In this document: positions 1 through 9,865 of the stretch, piece after piece
Layout of the letters: every line of letters starts with the position of its first letter
Numbering within the stretch: position 1 is the first letter of the stretch
Made by a program: the position numbers and the translations under genes
Notes under the pieces: model-generated
What the model saw: the letters and a program-made list of their open reading frames with translations, nothing else
Told to the model about the DNA's origin: nothing
The model's database searches: none
Source: Kingdonia uniflora
Lineage: Eukaryota; Streptophyta; Magnoliopsida; Ranunculales; Circaeasteraceae
Direction: 5' to 3'
DNA length: 64,000 nt
Assembly (NCBI GenBank): GCA_014058105.1
Contig: JACGCM010000012.1
Coordinates: 992,001 to 1,056,000, forward strand

Positions 1-1323
1 TCTCTCACATATTTCTCATAAGTTATCCCCTCCCCACATAATATCCCATACTTAAAAATTCCCCCCCCCCCTGTATAATCACTATCAACCCAACCTGTAG
101 GACTCATTTTACCCTACATTCCCCTATAGTTAATAAAAATATGTCTCAAATCGTATGAATGCCTGTCATAGAGAAAAACTAATACAATACAATAATTGAG
201 CATGAGACAGTATAATTAATACTAATATCCTATAAAAACCCAATACAACATAACAATCATAGTAATTGAGTAACAAATATCATAAATTATGAAACCCCCA
301 ATTTAATTACAAACCCAAAAAAAAACCCAATTTCTAATAAACCCTAAATTAGGTATCCAAATTATACACATTGAGACAAAGATAGTACATACATTGGGAA
401 TGGAATGTGTCTCAATACTATTTCCCCTTTTTTAGGTGGAAGATACTCATTATCAGAGACATTGATTGGGTTTACATCATCTTCACCAATCTCATCTATT
501 AATTTCATCTTCCTCTTATTGGCCTTCTTCTTCACCATCAGAGAGAACTTAAGAGTGAGAGAGAACAAATTGAGAACTTAAAAGTGAGAGAGAACAAACT
601 AAGAACTTCAAAGTGAGAAAGAACAAACTAAGAAAGATAGAGAGTGGGCAAGGAAAATCTCGCTCTTGACAAACGTGATTTGCACGTGCGAGTATAAGGG
701 TATTTCAGTATTTGCAAAATGACCACCAGATTTAAACTGGGTTAACTGTGGTCAATTGCAGTTGACCATGGTCAAACTACAAATAAAGGACTATAATTGT
801 TTTTTGCTAAATGGCAGAACTTAAGTCAAATATTCATATAAATATAAGGACATAAGTCTAAAAATCTCTTTTTTAAGCTCATAGTTATGATAATTTTTTT
901 AATCTCTTAGTTCTCACCATGAAAAACTGCAAAAGTGTCTCCCCTGGGAAATGTGTTAAACAAGGCATGAAAGTTTTTGCATAGGATAGTTAGGTTGGAT
1001 GGACATAGGGATGCAATGTAAATATTGTGCCTTTCTTCAAACACAAATGAATGTGGTTGCGAACCACTAAAATATGTCCAAATAGGAACGTGAATCATGT
1101 TTGTAACTAATATTGTGTTGCATTACAAGGCTGATTGTTTTCTACTTTTCTTCGAAGTGAAGTTTCCATCCATCAAACTTGCATTACAAGGTTGATTGTT
1201 TGGCAATGTTTTTATAGTGTTTTTATGGTTACTATCAAGTTAATAAAATCATCATTGTTGGTTTCTTTATTTTTCTTGTATTCCCCTAACTACTGATTTT
1301 TTTTGTTTTTTTTTTTGCAGCAC
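1..1323. other. Gene-poor left flank
   Basis: I see no supportable gene here. The stretch is AT-rich with homopolymer runs (a C run near 61-71, several T runs). Short open frames occur on both strands, but none has recognisable protein features or splice context. It holds one short tandem repeat, listed separately, and ends in a long polypyrimidine tract followed by CAG just before the duplicated block at 1326. Confidence 0.6.
543..629. repeat. 29-bp tandem repeat, three copies
   Basis: Three adjacent 29-bp units start at 543, 572 and 601. Each reads roughly GAGAACTTAAAAGTGAGAGA followed by GAACAAACT, and they differ by a few substitutions. A degenerate fourth start (AAGAAAG) follows. It looks like a simple purine-rich minisatellite; no function is implied. 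Confidence 0.8.
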
Positions 1324-1325
1324 TG

Positions 1326-1428
1326 AGTTTAGTCTTAAGGCTCCTCAAGCATAGCCTTATTTCTTACGAGTAAATTGTGTATTTATTATAAGTCCATGCT
1401 ACACCAAGATGTCCATGAACTAGAAACC
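1326..1428 (+). repeat. Duplicated block, copy 1
   Basis: This ~100-bp block closely resembles 30171-30273 in the same orientation. Shared stretches include CTCCTCAAG, ATTTCTTACGAG, ATAAGTCCA and GCTACACCAAGATG. The two copies lie on either side of the large transposon nest. About 80 bp beyond copy 1, a segment around 1512-1540 matches 30066-30093 in inverted orientation. I do not recognise it as a gene or a named repeat. Confidence 0.6.
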
Positions 1429-1689
1429 TCAACTAGAAAAATACTCATAACTACTGTTTTATATTTTATTTTGAGAAATTTTTTGCATATGGCCTATAAT
1501 ACTCTGGAAATTACATTTAGTATCTCATACTTCTATAAACTTCTAGAGAGGACCCTAGTCTCAAATATTTATTTCATTTAGAACCCTAAAAAATTTTAAT
1601 ACCAAATTTGCCCCTTTTTAATTCTCAATTTAACCTCTTCGGCACGTAAATAGATAAAGATCCCCCATGTTCCTCAAGTTTCATTATTC

Positions 1690-1915
1690 CCACCATTACA
1701 ACTATTTGAGCTCCAACTCTTCAACAAAGGACCTCAAATGCATTCATGCCCAAATTGTAACGTATGGGTTTTGAATGACCCCATTTTGCCACAAAGCTCA
1801 TAACCCGTTTGTGCACAGTATCTCCGACGATGAACCACACTCATAAAGCTCAACGAATCCCCAAAAAGACGTATTCCTCCTTTGGAACACTTTGATTCGT
1901 GGGCATGCCATGATG
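1690..1915 (+). pseudogene. PPR protein pseudogene fragment
   Basis: Read with frameshifts, this stretch gives pieces typical of the N-terminal part of plant pentatricopeptide repeat proteins: LKCIHAQIVTYGF near 1733-1771, then NDPIL after a frameshift, then PQKDVFLLWNTLIRGHAMM in another frame near 1859-1915. The combination 'K-IHAQ... NDP... DVF-WN-LIRG-A' is a PPR family hallmark. At least two frameshifts and an in-frame stop show that it is dead. No other part of a PPR gene is visible nearby, so it is an old fragment. The family call rests on motif memory only. Confidence 0.55.
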
Positions 1916-2634
1916 ATCCTTGCTACAAAAATTGTTTCACCTTATGGACATGCATTTTTTAGGGTTATTACATAATAACTAATCATTTTCGTAGGTGGCT
2001 CAGGAGTTTGTGCATCTATATGCTTTAAGGGAAGGAAAAAAAGCACATCGTAATGTAATTAAGAATGGGTTGAGTAATGGTGTCACTGTGACGATGTGCG
2101 TTCAAAGTAGGAAAACAAAGAAATCAAGAGCTACTAGAGTTTGAAGGCTGTTTTTTAGAGGAGAAATTTAAAATACACCCCAAACTCTAAAAGTTTGCCC
2201 CATTCCACTATTTTTTTTAAAGTTAGTTACACTTTAATAGTTAATGACAAGTACGCCCCCAAAATAGAAACATAAATATTTTTCAATCTAAACATTCACC
2301 TCTTCCCTAAGTCCTACTGGCTTAATTTCTTTTAAGCCCAACAAATTCTACTACTCTAGCCTAGTAACGAGGAAGAACAATTTTTTTTTAACATTTTAAA
2401 AGTTATATAATTTCAATTAGTCTCATCATATCTATATATAATTAAATAATGCAAGCAAAACTTAATTAAGACTACAATCGGGGGAGTCTTACTTTAAGAC
2501 TTAAAGCCTCAAGAAATGAAGACTTAAAAAACCCTAGAAATGAAGAGAAATGCTAAAGGAACAAGAGTGGGGTGAGCTACATATTTATTTATTTTTCCTA
2601 ACTTAATTTTGTATTTCTAAAAGAGATCGGGTGT
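1916..2634. other. Intergenic, no gene recognised
   Basis: AT-rich DNA with no open frame of convincing coding character. Phrases such as GGGGTGAGCTA occur on both sides of the neighbouring MITE (near 2571 and 3079), so the flanking sequence may contain an older short duplication. Confidence 0.5.
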
Positions 2635-3027
2635 CAGGGGAGGAGCCAGTGATTTAGGAGTGGGGGTGCCTGGGGTTCGAGGGCGGATCCCCCAAATTTT
2701 TATATTATAAATTTAAGGTGTTGTTGATGTTGGTCATCAAGATTTAAGGAAACCGAGGTAGAAGGTTTGTGTTTGATGAAGAGAGTGATGAAGATTATCA
2801 GGAGGTTTTTTTTTTATAAGAGAGATGAGAGAAGAGAAAGCCAAAGAGTCATTTGATGAAGAAATATTACTTTGTGGAGTTGGGTTTCAACACAACTGGG
2901 CTTGGATAGTTGGATGGAATTGGAGATGGCTGTTACTTTTTTTTTCTTTTTTTTGTGGCTATATATATATATACAGAAATCTACAAAAAAAAATGGGGGT
3001 GTCGGGCACCCCCTAAATCCGCCCCTG
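2635..3027. mobile_element. hAT-type non-autonomous element (MITE)
   Basis: The element starts CAGGGGAGGA and ends GCCCCTG. The reverse complement of the right end reads CAGGGGCGGATTTAGG then GGGTGCC, matching the left end (ATTTAGGAGTGGGGGTGCC) apart from a short insertion. CAGGGGCGGA-type ends are common in plant hAT MITEs. The 8 bp outside the two ends (TCGGGTGT and TCGGATAA) agree at 5 of 8 positions, consistent with a decayed 8-bp target duplication. It is 393 bp long with no transposase frame. Confidence 0.65.
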
Positions 3028-3274
3028 TCGGATAAGCTCATTAACCTAGACAAATAAAAGTGGGGTGAGGTTAAATTGGGGTGAGCTAATTAAAGAATAT
3101 GAGTGTATTTAAAATTTCGCTTTTTAGAGTTATGGTGACTGTTATACAAAGAATGGGAGATGCAAAGAATTTAGTTTGGAAAGAAGAAAGCCTACACATT
3201 GGTTTAGTGTTTAAAAATACTTAAATAAAGGTTGATTTTGACATTTTCATAGAATAGGGTAGTAAATAAAGTAC

Positions 3275-3524
3275 AGTTAGGAGTTAGGTCCTGCCCAAGG
3301 TGGGAACCCAACTGGGTTGGTGTGTCCTACTGGGCTCCTAAGAAGCCCATGCAAGCTAGGGCTTATAGAGAGAGTTTATAGAGAGTATTTATAACCTAAA
3401 AGGGTTCAATATTGTAACCCTAAGAAAAGCCCATCAATGAAATCAAGCTCTCTTTTTCTCTCATATGCTTAGTGTTAATCTATTGTATGTGATTACTTAG
3501 TCTAGATTAGCTTGATATCCAACA
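3275..3524 (+). repeat. copia-2 5' LTR
   Basis: This 250-bp LTR matches the 3' LTR at 29792-30036. Both contain GCCCAAGGTGGGA, TATTTATAACC, GTATTGTAACCCTAAG and TCATATGCTTAGTGTTAATC, and both end GCTTGATATCCAACA. The expected TG start is AG here and TA in the other copy. The sequence right after it, CGTTATCAGCACG, is the primer-binding region typical of this copia group. Confidence 0.85.
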
Positions 3525-4883
3525 CGTTATCAGCACGCTCAGAGCTAATTGGAGCGTATTTTGGAATCTATCTCTTTTGATTATTAAGCTTTGCGGAGAG
3601 GTATGATTCCCTAATTTTCAATTTTTATGGGTTTAATATTAATGATCTCATGCCTAGGGTTTTGATCTAATATTTACATATGAAAAATGATTTTTTTGGC
3701 GAAAAAAAGGGATTTTTACCCTATTTTCATCCTTGTAAAGGGCTATTTTGAACGGAACTTTTAGGGATGATTTTGATATCGAAATTGCATAATATTATTT
3801 TTGTTACAAACCTTACAGTCCCACTTTTTCGGTGTTAAATTCTACGTCTCAGGGAGAAGTACGGATTGTCGCCAGCGAAGCGATGAAATTGGGCAGTTTA
3901 TCACGGCCTAGGTGGCCGTCAGACCCAATTTTGACCCCTACGTCATGATGAAGTCATCATTAGGGTTAAACCCGATGATGCCACCCCACGTCACTAAACC
4001 AGATCCAATTTTTTTTAAAACCTAATCTAGGTAATTTAATAAATTATTTATTTATTTAAAAAAAATCCAAAAGATCTAACACGTAGCAAGGCCAATAGTA
4101 ACATGTGGCAAGGCCACGTGGCAACTGACGTGGCATGTAGGACCCACACGTGCTGACGTGGTAGGACATGTGGCTTACTGTAGTAAGACGTGGCTCACCA
4201 TAGCATTGACACATATCATCACCCTGTGGTGACACGTAGTAGTCACTATTGCAGGGCACATGTCAGACCGGTCCAACTCGGTCCAGGTCTTGACCCAGAC
4301 CAAGTCAAACCGATGTAGACACAAAAATTGGCTTTAAGAGGCCAATTTTTGGTCAAATTTAGACATTTTTTTTATGAAAAATTCCTATTAACTAGATCTA
4401 CCCCTAAGAAGAACCATTTTTAATTTTTTTTATATGAAAATAGTTTAAAAAAAAATTAGGAACATATGCCTTGTTTAGGAAAACTGACTAACTTATATGT
4501 GATATAAGAATATAGATTAATATCTACTTAAATATCTTGCAATAGCTTATATACTATTAATGGTATGCCTCTAGGATACTAATTATCTTGACCAGGGATC
4601 AGAGATAATACATAAACTAAGACTAATTTAGAATACGATTATGAGTCATATCTAAATTACGGTTAAATAACAAGGACAATAATTAGAGATCAATTGGGAA
4701 TAGACATAATCTTAATTTCTAAAAAGTTGGTGTCTAAGGAACCAATTTTAGATATCTATAGGTATAATTAGATGTTACTTCATAACATTTAGAGGTATAT
4801 AGCTACTAATAGCAACCTATAGTACCCTAGAATGTTAGTTCAAAGACAAGACTAATCTTCTTATCTTGTGAACTCAGCAGACT
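3525..4883 (+). other. copia-2 leader with ACGT-motif cluster
   Basis: This is untranslated leader between the 5' LTR and the gypsy-1 insertion. It has no coding frame. Between 4081 and 4237 there are seven ACGT cores (4081, 4116, 4128, 4148, 4156, 4188, 4234), several as ACGTGGC or CACGTGG, the core bound by plant bZIP and bHLH factors. They sit in an imperfect repeat region. Whether they act as enhancer elements is inference. Confidence 0.6.
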
Positions 4884-5144
4884 TCAGATAATCTAGGAGG
4901 ATCCAGACATTCAACCTCTTAAAAAGACGTCAAGACGTTCGAACGAGCCTTAGAGACGTTCGAACGAGTTCAAAGGAAAGTGAAGCCAATGGTTACGTTG
5001 CTAATTTCAGACTTATTTGCTTAGGTTGTTTGAACGAGCTTAGGAGACGTTTGAACGAGTCAAAGACCAAAAGAATAGATTATAGTTGTCTTGATTTCTA
5101 GGCATAATTTGTTATGTTGTTCGAACGACATTTGGAGTCGTTCG

Positions 5145-6196
5145 TGAAAGATTGTATTTGTCCCATTTCGTGTTTGTGGAGTCTCGTGGTTCTCTCAGCC
5201 GAAGACACTGACAAAATAAAGATCACTGGACATAAGGTAAGTAGAACTCACTGATAAAGAGAGGAGCATTTATATGTAATTGTCGTTCGAACGAGTTAAC
5301 ATGTCCCCTAGAAATTTGGCCCATAGATAATTTTCGTTCGAACTAGTTTTCTTATTGTTCGAACGAGTTGACATGTCCCCTGGAAATTTGGCCCATGGAC
5401 AATTTTTGTTCGAACAAGTTTTCTTGTCGTTCGAACGACTTGACATGTCCCCTAAAAATTTGGCCCATAGGCAATTGTCGTTCGAACGAACCTTCTTGTC
5501 GTTCGAACGAATTGTCAACTTTCTAAGGTTTTGGACCAAATTAGTCGTAAGTCGTTCGAACGACATTAGGTCTCGTTCGAACGATTCTCGATAAGAATTA
5601 GTTTACTATTTAAGCAAACCCTATTTCTTTTTCTCTCCCACTTTTTTTGATTTTGGAAAAACGTTTATTTTTTGAAAAGCTTCAACTCCTTTATCAGAGA
5701 GTGTAAATTCAATATCAATCAAGCATCTTCTAATCTTGAGATTGATGTTGAGTTAGTTTTACAATACTTTTTACATATTATTCAAAAGTGATTCAAGAAG
5801 AGCGATTCTTGGTGTGAGATCAATAAGGTTGGTTGCGAAAACAAAAGAAGATTCTTGGTGTGAGATCAAGAAGGGTTGTTGCGAGAACAAAAGAAGAATA
5901 GGCATAAAACTTTAGTCAGAAGAGAGATAAACATGAGACAAGGTTATCAAGTCTGTAAGTGTAATTCATATTAAAAACTTTTTTCGATTAGTAGATTTTT
6001 GTTGTTAATTTCATCGACAACGACCAGTAGTTTTTCTCCCATGTAAGAAGTTTCCACAAGATGAACAATTGCTTGTGTCTTTTAATTCATTGTTTTTACT
6101 TTTGATTGTTTATGTTTAATCTTAGATCATTGATTAATAGAAATTGTTATGACCTAATTTATCAAAATACATTAAATACGAGCACATATAATTTCA
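5145..6196 (+). repeat. Sirevirus-like 5' LTR
   Basis: It begins TGAAAGATTG and ends ATAATTTCA just before the primer site. It is colinear with 13904-14942. A TATTTAA box lies at 5607-5613, about 31 bp after the last palindrome of the array, and is followed by a pyrimidine-rich stretch, so transcription probably starts shortly after it. Confidence 0.9.
5286..5581. promoter_or_regulatory. TTCGAA palindrome array in 5' LTR
   Basis: Nine copies of TCGTTCGAACGA or close variants have TTCGAA cores starting at 5286, 5337, 5358, 5409, 5430, 5481, 5502, 5555 and 5576. The spacings are 51, 21, 51, 21, 51, 21, 53 and 21 bp. The repeat unit is about 72 bp, with spacers containing GTTGACATGTCCCCTGGAAA and TTTGGCCCATAGACAATTTT. 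Each full motif is a 12-bp palindrome with three CpG sites. Just upstream of a TATA-like box, the layout looks like an enhancer for a dimeric DNA-binding protein; that function is inferred. Confidence 0.8.
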
Positions 6197-6198
6197 AT

Positions 6199-6210
6199 TT
6201 GTATCAGAGC
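6199..6210 (+). other. Primer-binding site
   Basis: TTGTATCAGAGC sits three bases after the LTR end. It is one mismatch from the common plant retroelement primer site TGGTATCAGAGC, complementary to the 3' end of initiator methionine tRNA. Confidence 0.8.
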
Positions 6211-6271
6211 AGAATCGCTTGTAGGCTTTATATCCTAAGCGGTGATCCTGTATATATGCTTGCTTAATTTA

Positions 6272-7597
6272 ATGGATTCCAAAAAATTTGGAGGTCCTAT
6301 AAATTGTCCACCACTCTTTGATGGCACGAACTTTCCTTACTGGAAGGTTCGAATGATTGCCTTCTTGTAATCCATGGGAGAAGATGTCTGGATTGCCATT
6401 GAAGATGGATGGGTGCCCCCGACTATTATGCGGGCTGAACCAGCTATTGCTGCAGAAGTTCCTAAACCTAAAAATCAATGGACTAAGGAAGAAAAAGAAA
6501 CATCTGGGTATAATTTTAAATGTCTTAATGTTATCTTTAATGCGCTAAACCAAAGTGAGTATAGGCAGATATCTGCATGTACCACTTCAAAAGGAGCTTG
6601 GGATATCTTAATGCACACTCACGAAGGTGATGATACGGTTAAAGAAAGTAAACTATAAAATCTCACATCCCAATTTGAAAATATCCAGATGAGTGAGGAT
6701 GAGTCCTTTAGTGAGTTTTATGCCAGACTTAGCAACATTGTCAATAACAGTTCTTCTTTAGGAGCTGGATACACCGATATTTAAATAGTATGTAAAATTT
6801 ATTGATCTCTTCCTAAGAGTTTTAGATCCAGACGTGATGCTTTAGAGGAAACACAAATTCTTAAAACCATGAAACCTAACATACTTGCTGGAAAATTATG
6901 TACGTTTGAAATTGAAATAGAAATGGAAAACCCTAAGAAGAATAAGAGTATGGCATTTAAGTCTTCTTCCAACTCTTCATCTTTATAGGGAACTAGAGAT
7001 ATTGACAACTACTGTGTCTCTGACAATGATGAGGAACTTGACTCTGACTCTCAGATTGCTCTTATAAGCCAATAATTTAGAAAACTTTTGAAAAAGAGGC
7101 AATTTGATAAGCAATGGCAAAATGTGAATTATAAGTGTCATCCTCATGACCGTGTTAAGTCTTATGGCAAACAAACTAACTCAAGTACTCGTTCTCAAAA
7201 CGACTCAGATCAAGATCTTAATAAGGTTGAATGTTATAGATGTCACAAGTATGGTCACTATGCTCATAGTTGTCCCACTAAGAGTTCAAATAGCAATCAT
7301 AAAGCTATAAACATTATTGTTATGTGGGATGATAGTGATGACGACACTAATGAGCATGATGATCCCTTCCAAGAAGGAGAAAATGGTTTAAGAGCTCACA
7401 TTGCTGTTATTTCCTCAAGTTGTGATCACTTTAACGTGTTTGCACTTGAAACTGACAGAGATGATCATAAGGATTATGAAAGTGATAACTGTGTAGAGCC
7501 TAGTCTTGAAGAGTTGTACTCTCAACTTGTTTCTCAGCTTGAGAAACTTAAAAATGAGAAACAATCTCTTAGTGTTCAACTTAAGATGTGTGAATAG
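6272..7597 (+). pseudogene. Sirevirus-like gag, several in-frame stops
   Basis: One reading frame runs from the ATG at 6272 to the TAG at 7595-7597, interrupted by stops near 6368, 6656, 6782, 6797, 6987 and 7074 but with no frameshift. The start (FDGTNFPYWKVRM) is the DUF4219-type entry of plant copia Gag proteins, followed by a UBN2-like capsid region. A CCHC zinc knuckle, CYRCHKYGHYAHSC, lies at 7232-7273 and would bind the RNA genome. The C-terminal part is acidic. The frame ends just before integrase sequence, with no protease between. Confidence 0.85.
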
Positions 7598-7631
7598 GAC
7601 AAACTCATTGTTGTGGAAAAGGTGAAATTGG

Positions 7632-9865
7632 GTATTGTAAAGCGAATGGGATCAAACATGAATTTTCAGCACCAATCACACCATAACAAAATGGAGTAGC
7701 AGAACGTTAGAACCGAATTCTACAGGAAATAGGGTGAGTATTACTTCATGGAAAGAATGTTCCTAATCACTTTTGGGGAGAAGCTATTCATACCTCGTGT
7801 CACATTATCAGCATAGTTTATCTGCATCCTCTTATACTTAACACGCCGTATAAACTCTGGTTTGGAAAAAAGCCAAACTTGAAATACTTTCGTGTGTTTG
7901 GAAGTAAGTGTTATGTTACTTGTGATCGGAAGAATATTGGAAAATTTAATGCCCGAAGCGATAAAGGTATTTTACTGGGATATGCCACAAACAGTCAGGC
8001 TTATCATGTTTACAACTTGAAGAACAAAATGGTCATGGAGTTGATTAATGTGGTAGTTGACGACTCGACAGTTCTTGGACAAATAGATGATGGAGATAGC
8101 AATGTTCAAGAAGATTCCATGCCAACCTCATCTATTGTGACATAAGATGTTCAAGAAGAACCTCACGCTAAAGCTCCTACAACATCTTCTAGGGAAATTA
8201 TAGCACCAAATGCTATTATCCGTATTAATCCTCCTCAGAATTGTGGTACTCCTAGATACCTTGATGATTATGAATGTCCTACACTTCATGAGTCTACTAG
8301 GTGTGTAGGATATCATTGTTCTACGTTATATGAGACAGTGGAAAGTGCGTGTTATGTGTCCATTACTGAACCAACCAACGCGAAAGATGCCTTATCTGAT
8401 GAATATTGGATTAACGCCATGCAAGATGAACTCAATGAATTCAAGCAACAAGATGTGTAGGACTTAGTATCACAACCAGTAAACACTAATATTATTGGCA
8501 CTAAGTGGATTTATAAGAACAAGTTTGATGAAAACGGTGATGTTGTCCGAAATAAAGCAAGATTGGTAGCTCAGGGATACAATAAAATAAAAGGAGTGGA
8601 TGTAGAAGAAACTCTTGCTCCCAAAACTAGACTTGAATCTATTCTGATGCTTTTGGCTTTTGCTTGTCACAAAAAATTTAAGCTTTATCAGATAGATGTA
8701 AAAAGTACATTCTTGAATGGGCTACTTGAGGAAGAAGTGTATGTAGCTCAACCAAAGGAGTTTGAAGATCCTCATCACTCATAACATGTTTATCATTTGA
8801 AGAAAGTACTTTATGGCCTAAAACAAGCTCCTCGAGCATGGTATGATAGACTTTCAAACTTTTTACTCAGAAAGGGGTTCATTCGAAGGGGAGTTTATAA
8901 GATATTGTTTATTCAGCGAGAAGAAGATGAAATCCTTATTGTTCAGGTTTATGTGGATGATATTGTTTTTGGATCAATGTCAGACTCTCGTGTCAAAGCA
9001 TTCGGCGAGTTAATGGGAAGAGAGTTCGAGATGAGCATGGTTGGAGAACTGACCTATTTCCTAGGTCTTTAAATCAAGCAACGGGAGGATGGCATTTTTG
9101 TTTCTTAATCAAAATATGCTAAGGATATTGCCAAAAAGTTTGGTCTTGATTCCTCAAAACATGTCAGGACACCAATGAGCACTACCACAAAATTGAGTAA
9201 GGACTCTGCAGGTACTAATGTGGATCAAAAGATATATAGGAGCATGATAGGAAGCTTATTGTATCTTACAGGTAGTCTACCAGACATTGTGTTCAGTGTT
9301 TGCATATGTGCACGTTATCAGGCAAGTCCTAAGGAGTCTCACTTACACGCTGCTAAACGGATTATTTGATATGTGTCTGGGACTTGTAAGTTTGGATTGT
9401 GGTATACTCGAGACACTACATCTGAAATTATTGGATAATCAGATGCTGATTGGGCCAAAAATTCTGATTAAAGGAAGAGTTCTTCTGGGGGGATGTTAGT
9501 ACATTGGGAACAATCTCGTTGCATGGTAAAGTAAGAAACAGAATTGCATTTCACAACCTACTGCAAAGGCAGAGTATATTACTGCGGGAAGTTGTAGTAC
9601 TCAACTAGTCTGGATGAAGCAAATGTTATATGATTATGGGCTGAATTAGGGAGTAATGTCACTTTATTATGATAATACAAGTGCAATCAACATTTCCAAG
9701 AATACTAAACAACATTCGCGGACCAAGCACATTGACATTCGATTTCACTTCATTCAAGACCTTGTTGAGCGGAAGATTGTAATTGTGGAGTATGTTTGTA
9801 TGGAGAACCAACTTGTTGATCTCTTAACCAAACCTTTGGATGTTATTCGATTTGAAAATCTTTGA
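7632..9865 (+). pseudogene. Sirevirus-like pol remnant (integrase end, RT, RNase H)
   Basis: The piece begins mid-integrase (YCKANGIKHEFSAPITP, then QNGVAER with stops), continues through the integrase C-terminal region (FRVFGSKCYV near 7885) and into reverse transcriptase from about 8450 (GTKWIYKNKFDENG, ARLVAQGY, KSTFLNG, LYGLKQAPRAWYDRL). The polymerase motif YVDDIVF is at 8949-8969. RNase H follows from about 9170 and ends near LVDLLTKPLD. The order integrase before RT defines Ty1/copia. Stops and frameshifts are frequent (for example before HVYHLKKVLYGLK and after FLGL). The protease and the zinc-binding and first catalytic part of integrase are absent. Confidence 0.88.

Noticed and set aside
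4884..4888. TCAGA as target duplication of gypsy-1
   Set aside because: The right flank is TCGAG; only two of five positions agree, so I do not claim it as a duplication.
5286..5581. Regularly spaced repeats resembling a CRISPR array
   Set aside because: The motif lies in LTRs of plant retrotransposons, the spacing alternates between two values, the spacers are themselves repeats, and there are no cas genes.
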